Notes under the pieces: model-generated
The model's database searches: none
What the model was told of the DNA's origin: nothing
Seen by the model: only the letters and a program-made list of their open reading frames with translations
Position numbers and translations under genes: made by a program
Shown: one piece after another, positions 25,604-33,176 of the stretch
Layout: each line of letters starts with the position of its first letter
Position numbering within the stretch: position 1 is the first letter of the stretch
Assembly: GCF_039535475.1 (NCBI RefSeq)
Contig: NZ_BAAAXG010000023.1
Span: forward strand, 1-56,012
Direction: 5' to 3'
Origin: Streptomyces showdoensis
GTDB lineage: Bacteria > Actinomycetota > Actinomycetes > Streptomycetales > Streptomycetaceae
DNA length: 56,012 nucleotides

Positions 25604-27474
25604 GCACCGAACTCCTGCCACCCGTCGCCCCCGACGTCCTCGCCGACGCCGTCGAGCAGCTCAGCGCCCGCCTGCGCAAGAAGCTCGACGCGGCGATCGC
25701 GAGCTGCGGCGGCCAGTCCACCACCGCGACCGGCGGAACGGTCGAGGTGCACTTCGGCGAGGACACCAAGGTCACCCTGCGCCCGGGCCCGTCGGGCGTG
25801 GTGACCGGAGCCGAACAGGCCGTGTGCTCCTGCCTGCTGTCCCCGCGCTGCCTGCACCGGGCAGCCGTCCTGGGCGCGGCCCCGTTGGCCGAGGGCCAGG
25901 AGGACGCGGCGGAGGGCGAGCCGTCGAACACCGACGGGGCCGACCCGCTCGCGGACGACGGCCCGGGCACGGACTCCACGGCGGAGGCCCCGGCGCCTGG
26001 GCTGCCCTCGCCGGGTTCGCCCCTCGCCGAGACCGCCTCCGCCACTCTCACCCCGGCACAGGTCCGCGCCGCCACGGCGCTGTGGACCGCCGCCGCCGAA
26101 GCACTGTCGGCCGGCGTCACCGCGGGCGGCGCGGTGGTGCAGGCCGAGCTGCTCCGCGCCGCGCACACCGCGCGGCTGGCGGCGCTGCCGCGGGCCGAGG
26201 CCGCCGCGCTGCGCGTCGTCCGGGGCCTGAGGGCCGCCCGGGAACGGAGCGGGGGACAGCGCCTCGGCGACCTCGCGGACGGGTTCCGTGAGCTGCTGGC
26301 CGCCGCCGCGCTGCTCTCCTCGGGGTCGGCCGACGCCGGCGCGGCGGGTTCCGCGCGGCGGGCGTACGAACAGGGCGGCAGCCTGCGGGTGTACGGCCTG
26401 TGCCGGGAGCCGGTGCTGTCCGCGACCGGGTACGGCGGCGTGACGACGCACCTGGTCGGTTCGGACGGCGAGGCGTACACGGTCTCCGACGTCCGTCCGG
26501 GCGGCCTGGCCCGGGTGAAGGGCGCGGGCTCGGCGTCCGTGGCGCTCGGGGGTGCCGTACTCGACCATGCCGGGCTGGCGCGCGGGGGGCTGCGGATCGT
26601 CGGCGCGACCGTATCGGCGGACGGGCGCCTCGGGGCGGGACGCGGAGTCAGCGCGACGCCGCTGCGCGGGGCGGACTGGTCCGAGGACCCCGCCGCCGCC
26701 CTCTTCGCGCGCCCGGTGCGGGAGGCGATGGCCGCCGCGCTGGCCGACGACGCCACACAGTCCGCCGAGCGGGGAAGGACGGCGACGCGTCTGCTGGGCT
26801 GCGACGTGGAGGTGATCGGTGCGGTGGGCGACTTCGTCCTCGTCCGGGTCGCCGCCGACGGACCGCTGCTGCGGCTCCGCCCCGCTCACCCCCATCCGGA
26901 GCTGCCGCACGCGGCCAACCTGCGCCGGATCGCCGAGCACCCCGGCCTCGTGCTCCGCGTGTTGGGACGTCCCGACCTGGACCGGGCGGCCACGTTGCGG
27001 CCGTTGGCCGTCGGACCGGTGCCGGAGGCGACGGCGACCCTGCGGCTGCCGGACGAGTGGAAGGGCCACGCGGACCTGGGCTATGACCGGCTGCAGGGCG
27101 AACACTTCCCTCGCGAGCCGATCGGGGAGGCGCCTGCCGACCCGCTCGCCATCGGCCCCGACCCCTTGGCGGACGCGCCCCTGTGGAGGGTGCGGCGCTT
27201 GTTGGAGACGGGCGTCGCGGGCGGCCGCCGTGCCGTGGCGGAGGCGGGCCGCGGTACGGACACCTCCTCACTGGTCACCCGCCTCACCCGGGCGGGCCTC
27301 GGCGGCGCGGCACACCTCGCACAGGCCCTCACCACGGAGGCGGGCCGCCGCCCCCGAGACCCCTTCGGCCGCCTGACCGACCCTTCGGCCGACGCGTACG
27401 CCCGCGCCTGGCTCGCCGCGGCGGTCCATCTGTCGGCCGCGGAGAGAACGCTGGTGGCCGCGTCGTGGTCCTGA
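25600..27474 (+). CDS. SWIM zinc-finger protein (YehQ-like)
   Basis: A 624-residue soluble protein. The SWIM motif is Cys76-x-Cys78-x5-Cys84-x-His86 in AVCSCLLSPRCLHRAAV, preceded by the beta-rich VEVHFGEDTKVTLRPG usual before SWIM zinc ligands. The remainder is helical and Ala/Leu-rich, with an acidic linker (about 105-145) and a region CREPVLSATGYGGVTTHLVGSDGEAYTVSDVRPGG that is widespread in SWIM proteins of this neighbourhood. I place the start at TTG 25600, which overlaps the previous stop as TTGA and puts the SWIM domain near the N-terminus; no ATG or GTG is equally suitable. It is the last gene of the module, as yehQ is in E. coli. SWIM domains bind DNA or proteins; the role here is unknown. 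Confidence 0.88.
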   Translation: MSTELLPPVAPDVLADAVEQLSARLRKKLDAAIASCGGQSTTATGGTVEVHFGEDTKVTLRPGPSGVVTGAEQAVCSCLLSPRCLHRAAVLGAAPLAEGQEDAAEGEPSNTDGADPLADDGPGTDSTAEAPAPGLPSPGSPLAETASATLTPAQVRAATALWTAAAEALSAGVTAGGAVVQAELLRAAHTARLAALPRAEAAALRVVRGLRAARERSGGQRLGDLADGFRELLAAAALLSSGSADAGAAGSARRAYEQGGSLRVYGLCREPVLSATGYGGVTTHLVGSDGEAYTVSDVRPGGLARVKGAGSASVALGGAVLDHAGLARGGLRIVGATVSADGRLGAGRGVSATPLRGADWSEDPAAALFARPVREAMAAALADDATQSAERGRTATRLLGCDVEVIGAVGDFVLVRVAADGPLLRLRPAHPHPELPHAANLRRIAEHPGLVLRVLGRPDLDRAATLRPLAVGPVPEATATLRLPDEWKGHADLGYDRLQGEHFPREPIGEAPADPLAIGPDPLADAPLWRVRRLLETGVAGGRRAVAEAGRGTDTSSLVTRLTRAGLGGAAHLAQALTTEAGRRPRDPFGRLTDPSADAYARAWLAAAVHLSAAERTLVAASWS

Positions 27475-27506
27475 CCACCGCAGGGCCCGAGGGCGCGGAC
27501 GGTCCG

Positions 27507-28085
27507 TCAGGAGGCGCCGAACGACAGGCCGTCCTCGGCCGTGCGCAGGACGACGGCGCGGTCGGCCACGGGGATCGTGCAGCCCTCGGTCGAGCTGCAG
27601 CTCGCATAGCCGATGAGGACCTTCGCCTCGCCCGGGGCGGTCGCCCGGATCGGCAGGGTGACCGTGACGGGGCCGTCGGGGTAGACGGGCACGGCGCTGC
27701 GAACGCCGGGCACCTTGATGGTCTTGACGGGCTTGTCCACCGTCATCGCACCGGCGGTGGCGAGCGAGCCGGCGGGGCGGACCGCGGTGGGCCGCCCGAC
27801 GCCTTCGATGCCCTGGGCGGGGAGCGCGGTGCTGTAGAGGTGGAACCCGGCGTCGTCGGGGGTGAACGTGGCGACCAGGGTGCCCGTGGAGGACGTCCAG
27901 CCGGCCACGCTCAGCCGAACGGTCACGCCGTTCTCGTGGAACTCCGTCGCCGCGCCCGGGGGCTGCGACTCGGCCTGCTGTCCGCAGGCGGTCAGCGCCG
28001 TGGCCGCGAGCAGCGCGGCTGCGGCGCGGGCGAGGCGTGTGCGCAGGGCGCGGGGGAGACGCGGAGCAGGGTGCCGGGTGGTCAT
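27507..28085 (-). CDS. Secreted lipoprotein downstream of a thioredoxin gene
   Basis: A 192-residue lipoprotein. The basic N-terminus and hydrophobic core end in the lipobox LTAC, with Cys about residue 34 followed by GQQAES. The mature part is a beta-sandwich-like domain: VTVRLSVAGWTSSTGTLVATFTPDDAGFHLYSTALP and PVTVTLPIRATAPGEAKVLIGYASCSSTEGCTIPV. GFHLYS, and the late Cys pair in ASCSSTEGCTIPV, recall the N-terminal (alpha) domain of DsbD, a periplasmic disulfide reductase; this is a weak resemblance, noted because the gene overlaps a thioredoxin-like gene by ATGA. The pair may handle thiol exchange at the outer face of the membrane (inference). Confidence 0.8.
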   Translation of the reverse strand: MTTRHPAPRLPRALRTRLARAAAALLAATALTACGQQAESQPPGAATEFHENGVTVRLSVAGWTSSTGTLVATFTPDDAGFHLYSTALPAQGIEGVGRPTAVRPAGSLATAGAMTVDKPVKTIKVPGVRSAVPVYPDGPVTVTLPIRATAPGEAKVLIGYASCSSTEGCTIPVADRAVVLRTAEDGLSFGAS

Positions 28086-28897
28086 CAGGCCCACTTCTTC
28101 AGGAACACGCCGAGGCCGGCGTCGGTCAGGTCGGGGTTGCCGGTCGAGTACGTCTCGGTCAGGAGCCTGCCCTTGCCGTCGAGGACGACGAGGACGGGCA
28201 TCTTGTACGCGCCTTCGCCGGAGCAGTAGCTGCTCAGAAGGCTGAAGGCGGCGGAGTCGTCGCCGCCGATGTCCACCTTGACCACGTGGTACGAGGCGTC
28301 GAGCAGCGCGCCGACGTCCTTCGTGGCGAAGACCTCGTCGGCGGCCTTGCAGTTGCCGCACCAGTTGGCGCCGAAGTCGATCAGCACCTTCTTGCCGTCG
28401 GCCCTGGCCGCGGCGACAGCGGCCTTGACCGCCGCTCGGGCGTCGCCCCCGGTCGGGTAGCCGGTCCTGAAACCCGAGGAACCGGCGGCGGAAGCGCTCT
28501 TCTGCGCGACCGGCTTGGCCCGCATCGCCGGCTCGGCGCGCTTGCCCGGCTTCGCGGCGGCCGTCGTCGTGGCCGGGCGCGGCACGGCCTTGGCCGCCGC
28601 CGTGTGCTTGGCCACCGGCGCGGAAGGGCCGGAGCTCGGGCGGGACGGCGGAGCGGCCGATGCCGTGGCGACGGGGGAGGCGGTCGCGGTCGGCGCCTCC
28701 ATGGGCTCCATGTCGCTGATGCCCTGGTCGGTGGGCGCGTCCGGGGCCGAGGCCACGGACAGGCTCTGCGAGGCGTCGCTCCGCGGTCCGCCACAGGCCG
28801 TGGCGACGGCAGCGGCGGCGACCGTGAAGGTGACGGCGGAGGCGCGGACGAGGCCCTGGAGGCCCGCGGAGCGTTGTTTGCGCCGATGTGCGGCCAT
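28085..28897 (-). CDS. Thioredoxin-fold lipoprotein
   Basis: 270 residues. Signal peptide with lipobox VATAC (Cys about 35), then about 110 residues of Ala/Pro/Thr/Lys-rich linker that could span the cell wall. The C-terminal thioredoxin domain reads KKVLIDFGANWCGNCKAADEVF, with the active site Trp179-Cys180-Gly181-Asn182-Cys183, and continues HVVKVDIGGDDSAAFSLLSSYCSGEGAYKMPVLVVLDGKG, with the cis-Pro in KMPVLV. It resembles DUF255/DsbD-gamma-type thioredoxins. It is the first gene of a two-gene leftward operon; its stop overlaps the start of the next lipoprotein gene. Predicted to be surface-anchored and to reduce or oxidise exported proteins. Confidence 0.9.
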   Translation of the reverse strand: MAAHRRKQRSAGLQGLVRASAVTFTVAAAAVATACGGPRSDASQSLSVASAPDAPTDQGISDMEPMEAPTATASPVATASAAPPSRPSSGPSAPVAKHTAAAKAVPRPATTTAAAKPGKRAEPAMRAKPVAQKSASAAGSSGFRTGYPTGGDARAAVKAAVAAARADGKKVLIDFGANWCGNCKAADEVFATKDVGALLDASYHVVKVDIGGDDSAAFSLLSSYCSGEGAYKMPVLVVLDGKGRLLTETYSTGNPDLTDAGLGVFLKKWA

Positions 28898-29216
28898 GGC
28901 GAATCAACCCCTTCTGATCGGTGAGATCTCCGGGGCCGGGGAGCGGCCGGTGCCGGAGCGGGCCAGTGATCGACCTGACCGACCGTGAGCCTAGGGGCCG
29001 AAAACGCCTCCAGGACCGTCCTCATGCCGCCCATCAGGCAGGCTTAAGGTGCTGATCATGTTCGCGCCCTGGGGACCGCCACCGGAACCCGTGACGCGCA
29101 CGGTACGCGTCCGTTTGCTCACCCTCGGCTCCGGCCTCACCTTTGCCGGCCCACAGCGTCGGGTGCGACGGCGGCACCGATGCGCACGACCGGCGGGCCC
29201 GGCCTGACGGGCGTCC
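28898..29216. other. Intergenic region upstream of the thioredoxin operon
   Basis: 319 bp. The left part is the leader of the thioredoxin gene, with AAGGGG on the minus strand 7 bases before its start. A short open frame (ATG 29058, MFAPWGPPPEPVTRTVRVRLL, about 50 codons) is present on the plus strand but lacks a ribosome site and family features, so I do not call it. It holds one of the few CTAG sites outside the left end. Confidence 0.5.
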
Positions 29217-29924
29217 TCAGTCGAGGACGTGCCGGAGGTAGGACCGCGGGTCGGCGAGGTAGCGGCGCCAGTGGTCGACCAGGGCCAGCCGGTCCCACGT
29301 GGTCCGGCGCAGCCCGTGCTCTCCGACCTCGATGATGTCCGCGCCGGGCAGTGCGGTCAGCAGCGGTGAGTGGGTCGCGCAGACCACCTGCCCGCCGCTC
29401 TTCACCAGCCGGTCGATGTGCCCGAGCAGCTCCAGGCAGGACGTGAACGAGAGCGCGGCCTCGGGCTCGTCCAGCACGTACAGCCCGGCCTGGTGGAACG
29501 TGCCGCGGAAGGCGGCGAGGAAGCCCTCCCCGTGGCTGACCTCGTCCGGCGTGAACCCTTCCCGGTCCAGGGCGTCCAGCGCCGTCTCGGCGCGCAGGAA
29601 GAACCCCTTCCGGGTCGCCCAGCTGCCCAGCATGGCCCGCCCACGCGGCGCCGCGTCGAAGCGGACCCTCTCGCCCAGCGGCGACTTGGGGCGGTGACTC
29701 GCGTAGCGCCAGTTGTGCGAACCACCCCAGGAGTCCAGGCCGAAGCCTTCGGCGAGGGCCTCGACCAGAGTCGACTTGCCCGAGCCGTTCTCCCCGACGA
29801 GGAACGTCACCGGAGCGGTGAAGCGCACCCCGTGAGCGAGGAGATCGCGCACGCAAGGAACGGACCAGGGCCACTCGTCGTCGTTGCGCGGGCCCGTGTG
29901 TGCGTATGCGCGTTCGATAATCAT
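29217..29924 (-). CDS. ABC-type AAA ATPase, soluble, RecF/SMC-like
   Basis: 235 residues: a stand-alone ATPase with Walker A GENGSGKST at residues 44-52, a serine-rich signature region SHGEGFLAAFRGTF, Walker B GLYVLDEPEAALS and H-loop CATHSPLLTALPGA. This split ABC head belongs to the AAA_15/AAA_21 group related to RecF, OLD and SbcC rather than to importers; no membrane partner is encoded nearby. The N-terminus MIIERAYAHTGPR is usual for the group. Members occur alone or with nucleases in defence loci; no nuclease domain is present here. Specific role unknown. Confidence 0.85.
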   Translation of the reverse strand: MIIERAYAHTGPRNDDEWPWSVPCVRDLLAHGVRFTAPVTFLVGENGSGKSTLVEALAEGFGLDSWGGSHNWRYASHRPKSPLGERVRFDAAPRGRAMLGSWATRKGFFLRAETALDALDREGFTPDEVSHGEGFLAAFRGTFHQAGLYVLDEPEAALSFTSCLELLGHIDRLVKSGGQVVCATHSPLLTALPGADIIEVGEHGLRRTTWDRLALVDHWRRYLADPRSYLRHVLD

Positions 29925-30045
29925 GCCGCCGAGTCTCTCACCTCGCGCACGGCATCTCGACCATACCCACCCAATCCCGGCGCCCCCTGCTCTGCCCGTC
30001 CGGAGAGCCCGTGCGCCGGTCCGTGGGTCGGTCCGACACGGGGAA

Positions 30046-30495
30046 TCAGGCCTCGGTGTACAGGGCGGCGAACTCCTCGCTCGGCGGCACGACGGTGATG
30101 ACGTCGATCAGCACGCCGTCGGGGGCGGCGACGATGAAGTGCCGCTGGCCGAAGGTCTCCGTGCGCAGCGACAGCGCCTCGGGCAGGCCGGCCTCCGTCA
30201 CGAGCCGGTGGTGTTCGGCGTCCACGTCGTCCACCTCGAAGTTCAGCAGCAAGCCGCCACGGAGCGCGACCCGGTGGTCCTCGGGGACGGTCGGGTGGGT
30301 GTGGTCGAGGAGGGCCAGTTCGTAGTGCGGGGCGTCGGGGCGGCGCAGGCTGACGTACCAGTCCGCCTCGAAGGTCACCTCGAACCCGAGATGGCGCGTG
30401 TAGAACTCGCGCGAGGCGGCGACGTCGCGGGTGGCGAGCACCGGGTAGAAGCCACCGAGCTCGGCCGTGGGGGTGGTCGCGCGTGCGTTCGCCAT
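30046..30495 (-). CDS. VOC-family (glyoxalase-fold) protein, divergent from a TetR gene
   Basis: 149 residues built of two beta-alpha-beta-beta-beta halves: [26 protein letters not shown] opens the first, and [25 protein letters not shown] begins the second, ending [16 protein letters not shown]. The metal-binding pattern of active glyoxalases is only partly met. The start ATG 30495 faces the TetR gene at 30593 across a 97-bp gap with two palindromes, so it is probably the TetR regulator's target. It could be an antibiotic-binding or lyase-type VOC protein; substrate unknown. Confidence 0.88.
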   Translation of the reverse strand: MANARATTPTAELGGFYPVLATRDVAASREFYTRHLGFEVTFEADWYVSLRRPDAPHYELALLDHTHPTVPEDHRVALRGGLLLNFEVDDVDAEHHRLVTEAGLPEALSLRTETFGQRHFIVAAPDGVLIDVITVVPPSEEFAALYTEA

Positions 30496-30520
30496 GACGG
30501 AGGCCCTCCGGATCCATTTC

Positions 30521-30537
30521 GCATACCCCGGGTATGC
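30521..30537. promoter_or_regulatory. TetR-type operator, copy 1
   Basis: GCATACCC-C-GGGTATGC, perfect 8-bp arms about a single central base, 26 bp upstream of the VOC start. It shares CATACC...GGTATG with copy 2; the two centres are about 31 bp (three helical turns) apart. Confidence 0.8.
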
Positions 30538-30552
30538 AAATCATGGCGCTAG

Positions 30553-30567
30553 CATACCCCCGGTATG
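30553..30567. promoter_or_regulatory. TetR-type operator, copy 2
   Basis: CATACC-CCC-GGTATG, 6-bp arms with a 3-nt centre, preceded by G as in copy 1. It lies 26 bp before the TetR start and overlaps the expected TetR promoter, which fits autorepression. Confidence 0.75.
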
Positions 30568-30592
30568 TGAAAAGGAAAGGGCGGTGTTCGCG

Positions 30593-31174
30593 ATGGCGGT
30601 GAACAGGGCGGAGCAGCGGGCGGCCACGCGGCGGGCGCTGCTGACCGAGGGGCGGCGCCGGTTCGCCGCCGACGGGTACCACCACGTGGTGCTGGCCGAG
30701 GTGGCGCGCGCCGCGGGGGTCACCAAGGGGGCTGCCTACCACCACTTCGACAGCAAGGCGGGACTCTTCCGGGCCGTCGTCGCCGAGGTCCAGCAGGAAC
30801 TGGGGGAGCGGGTCGCGGCCACGGCCGAGCGGTACGACGACCTCTGGGAGCAACTACGGGCCGGCTCCCGGGCCTTCCTGGCCGCGGGAACCGACCCCGC
30901 GGTCCGGCGGATCCTGCTGGTCGACGCACCGACCGTCCTGGGCTGGGACGAATGGCGGGCCCTGGACGAGGAGTCCTCGGCCCGGCACCTCGCCGAAGCG
31001 CTGGCGGCGCTCGCCTCGGCCGGAATCATCGCCGATCAGCCGGTGGAGCCCCTGGCCCGCCTGCTCTCCGGAGCGATGAACGAGGGCGCGCTCTGGATCG
31101 CGCGGGGCGGGGACCCGCAGGCCGCGGAGCAGGCGCTCGACCGGCTCCTGGCCGGGCTGCGCGTCGCGACCTGA
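30593..31174 (+). CDS. TetR-family transcriptional regulator
   Basis: 193 residues. N-terminal TetR helix-turn-helix: RRALLTEGRRRFAADGYHHVVLAEVARAAGVTKGAAYHHFDSKAGLFRAVV (residues about 11-62). The helical ligand domain includes ILLVDAPTVLGWDEWRALDEES and LARLLSGAMNEGALWIARGGD, a pattern seen in the TetR_C_33-like group. ATG 30593 is used; GTG 30584 in the same frame is an alternative, with AGGAAAGG upstream of either. Two CATACC/GGTATG palindromes in the divergent gap make it the likely regulator of itself and of the VOC gene at 30046. Its inducer may be the compound bound by that protein (inference). Confidence 0.92.
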   Translation: MAVNRAEQRAATRRALLTEGRRRFAADGYHHVVLAEVARAAGVTKGAAYHHFDSKAGLFRAVVAEVQQELGERVAATAERYDDLWEQLRAGSRAFLAAGTDPAVRRILLVDAPTVLGWDEWRALDEESSARHLAEALAALASAGIIADQPVEPLARLLSGAMNEGALWIARGGDPQAAEQALDRLLAGLRVAT

Positions 31175-31284
31175 CGCCCCCGCGGCGACGGATCGGCTGG
31201 TGGCGGGCGCGTCGGGAGCGGGGTTCTGGTCGTCGGCGGTCGGTCCGGCCGGCGGGAAGGGACGCAGCCGCTCGCCGAGAGATC

Positions 31285-31328
31285 GGTCAGGAATCGAGAA
31301 GCGGGCCACCTCGGGGCGCGTCTAGCCT
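31285..31328 (+). promoter_or_regulatory. Shared promoter element A (VOC gene at 31336)
   Basis: GGTCAGGAATCGAGAAGC (31285-31302), then a 19-nt gap, then CTAGCCT holding the -10-like TAGCCT (31323-31328). The first G lies 51 bases and CTAGC lies 14 bases before the ATG at 31336. The same two blocks, with identical spacing, precede the VOC gene at 32394. A start 7 bases after TAGCCT would fall on or next to the ATG, giving a leaderless mRNA. Confidence 0.7.
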
Positions 31329-31335
31329 GCTCGAC

Positions 31336-31746
31336 ATGGACATCACCATTCACACGACCGCCCTCCCGCACGACGACCCGGACGCGTCGCTCGCCTTCTA
31401 CCGCGACGTCCTCGGCTTCGAGGTCCGCAGCGATGTCGGGCAGGGCAAGATGCGGTGGATCACGGTCGGCCCGGCCGGTCAGCCCGGAACGTCGATCCTC
31501 CTGGCGCCGCCCGCCGCCGATCCCGGCATCACCGAGGACGAACGCCGCACCATCACCGAGATGATGGCCAAGGGCACCTACGGCTGGATCCTGCTGGCCA
31601 CGCCTGACCTCGACGCCGTGTTCGAGAAGGTCCAGGCCGGCGACACCGAGGTCGTCCAGGAGCCCACGGAGCAGCCGTACGGCGTCCGCGACTGCGCGTT
31701 CCGCGACCCCGCGGGCAACCTGGTCCGCATCCAGGAACTGAGCTGA
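31336..31746 (+). CDS. VOC-family (glyoxalase-fold) protein
   Basis: 136 residues, a single VOC module: MDITIHTTALPHDDPDASLAFYRDVLGFEVRSDVG, RWITVGPAGQPGTSILLAPP, then TYGWILLATPDLDAVFEKVQAGDTEVVQEPTEQPYGVRDCAFRDPAGNLVRIQ. YGVRDCAFRDPAGN is the usual strand-turn that carries a metal ligand in extradiol dioxygenase/glyoxalase relatives. No ribosome site precedes ATG 31336; a promoter-like element ends 8 bases before it, suggesting leaderless translation. The AraC-type gene at 31915 follows and may control it. Confidence 0.9.
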   Translation: MDITIHTTALPHDDPDASLAFYRDVLGFEVRSDVGQGKMRWITVGPAGQPGTSILLAPPAADPGITEDERRTITEMMAKGTYGWILLATPDLDAVFEKVQAGDTEVVQEPTEQPYGVRDCAFRDPAGNLVRIQELS

Positions 31747-31914
31747 ACCGAGCCCGGCCCGTCTGACTTCAGTCCGCCGGAGCTCCGTGCCGCAGCGGCA
31801 CGGAGCGTCCACCCGGGGATGCCTGCGGGGCGGGCGCTCCCGGGCGCCGCGGGCAGCCGATGACGCGCATGCCGATGCAACCGGAAGACGAATGACAGAG
31901 AGGGGAAAGCTCTC

Positions 31915-32388
31915 ATGTGCAAGCCGGAATGGCGGCGTGCGCGCGTCCAGGCACAGCGCCTGGTCGATCTCGCGCGGTTGCGCCGCGTCCGCGACCGGAT
32001 CGACAGGGAGTACGCGCGACCGCTCGACGTGGAAGCGCTCGCCCGCGATGCGAACATGCCCGCCGGGCATCTGAGCCGGCAGTTCCGGGCCGCGTACGGC
32101 GAGTCCCCGTACGCGTACCTGATGACGCGTCGCGTCGAGCGGGCGGCGGCCCTGCTGCGGCGGGGCGACCTCGGTGTCACCGAGGTCTGCTTCGTGGTCG
32201 GCTGCGCGTCGCCGGGCACGTTCACCACTCGTTTCACCGAGCTGGTCGGCATGTCGCCCGGGGCCTTCCGGCGCCAGGCGGCGGGGGCGGCGATCGTGCT
32301 GGAAGGGATGCCGGCGTGCGTGGCGAAGGCGGTCTCCAGACTGGTCAGGATTCGAGAAGCGCGGGCGGTGGGCCGGGCCCTAGCGTGA
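31915..32388 (+). CDS. Short AraC-family transcriptional regulator
   Basis: 157 residues, essentially only the AraC DNA-binding domain: LRRVRDRIDREYARPLDVEALARDANMPAGHLSRQFRAAYGESPYAYLMTRRVERAAALL, then DLGVTEVCFVVGCASPGTFTTRFTELVGMSPGAFR, the two helix-turn-helix units of the family. There is no separate ligand domain, as in SoxS/MarA-type proteins. It sits between two VOC genes that share a promoter-like element, the second copy of which (32343-32386) lies within this gene's 3' end. That makes the regulator the prime candidate to bind the element (inference). A GAGAGGGGAAAG ribosome site precedes ATG 31915. Confidence 0.93.
   Translation: MCKPEWRRARVQAQRLVDLARLRRVRDRIDREYARPLDVEALARDANMPAGHLSRQFRAAYGESPYAYLMTRRVERAAALLRRGDLGVTEVCFVVGCASPGTFTTRFTELVGMSPGAFRRQAAGAAIVLEGMPACVAKAVSRLVRIREARAVGRALA
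32343..32386 (+). promoter_or_regulatory. Shared promoter element B (VOC gene at 32394)
   Basis: GGTCAGGATTCGAGAAGC (32343-32360; one mismatch to element A), a 19-nt gap, then CTAGCGT (-10-like TAGCGT, 32381-32386). The distances to the ATG are 51 and 14 bases, identical to element A. It overlaps the last codons of the AraC gene. Confidence 0.7.
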
Positions 32389-32393
32389 GGGAC

Positions 32394-33053
32394 ATGGCAA
32401 CCACCCCTTCCTCAGTGTCCCTCGTGTCCCTCTTCTGCGTCGCCCTCGAGGTGGCCGACCTGGACGCCGCCCACCGCTTCTACACGGCCTTCGGCGTGGC
32501 CGGCCGTCTGCAGCTGCGGGCCTCGCAGGCGCCGACCAGCGGCTTCCGGGGTTTCGCCCTGGCGCTGACGGTGTCGGGGCCCTCCACCGTCGACGCGTTC
32601 GTCGAGGCGGCGGTGGCCGCCGGTGCGACGGTCGTGAAGCCCGCGGCGAAGTCGCTGTGGGGCTACGGCGGTGTCGTGCAGGCCCCGGACGGCACGATCT
32701 GGAAGCTGGCGACCTCGGCGAAGAAGGACGACGGCGTGGCCACCCGGGAGATCGACGAGATGGTCCTGCTGCTGGGTGTCGAGGACGTGAAGGCGACCCG
32801 GGAGTTCTACGTCGGCCGGGGGCTGAGCGTGGCGAAGAGCTTCGGCGGCAAGTACGCGGAGTTCACGGCCGCAGCGTCCAGCCCGGTGAAGCTGGCGCTG
32901 TACAAGCACCGGGGCCTGGCCAAGGAGGTCGGCGTCCCGGTCGAGGGCGGCGGCTCGCACCGCATCGTCCTGGGCGGCACCGGCGCCTCCTTCACCGACC
33001 CCGACGGATTCGTCTGGGAGACCGCCGCCTCCCTCGCGGCCACGCCGTCCTGA
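32394..33053 (+). CDS. Two-module VOC-family protein
   Basis: 219 residues with two complete glyoxalase-fold halves: SLFCVALEVADLDAAHRFYTAFGVAGRLQLR...QAPDGTIWKLATSA, and then DEMVLLLGVEDVKATREFYVGRGLSVAKSFGGKYAEF...TDPDGFVWETAASL. Duplicated VOC proteins of this sort are common in Streptomyces and are often called glyoxalases without proof. It starts six bases after the AraC stop and is preceded by the second copy of the promoter-like element shared with the gene at 31336. The two are probably co-regulated although separated by the regulator gene. Substrate unknown. Confidence 0.9.
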   Translation: MATTPSSVSLVSLFCVALEVADLDAAHRFYTAFGVAGRLQLRASQAPTSGFRGFALALTVSGPSTVDAFVEAAVAAGATVVKPAAKSLWGYGGVVQAPDGTIWKLATSAKKDDGVATREIDEMVLLLGVEDVKATREFYVGRGLSVAKSFGGKYAEFTAAASSPVKLALYKHRGLAKEVGVPVEGGGSHRIVLGGTGASFTDPDGFVWETAASLAATPS

Positions 33054-33176
33054 CCCGGCGGCGCCGCCCCACCCACCACCGGCCGACCGGCGCGCCCGCG
33101 CCGACGGGACGGCCGGGCCGCGGCGGCCCGGACGTCCGCCGCGTACCCATCACATCCACAGCGCAAGGAGCACGTC

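Noticed and set aside
29058..29217. Small gene on the plus strand (MFAPWGPPPEPV...)
   Set aside because: No ribosome site, no family match, and the second half turns into Arg-rich out-of-frame-like sequence.
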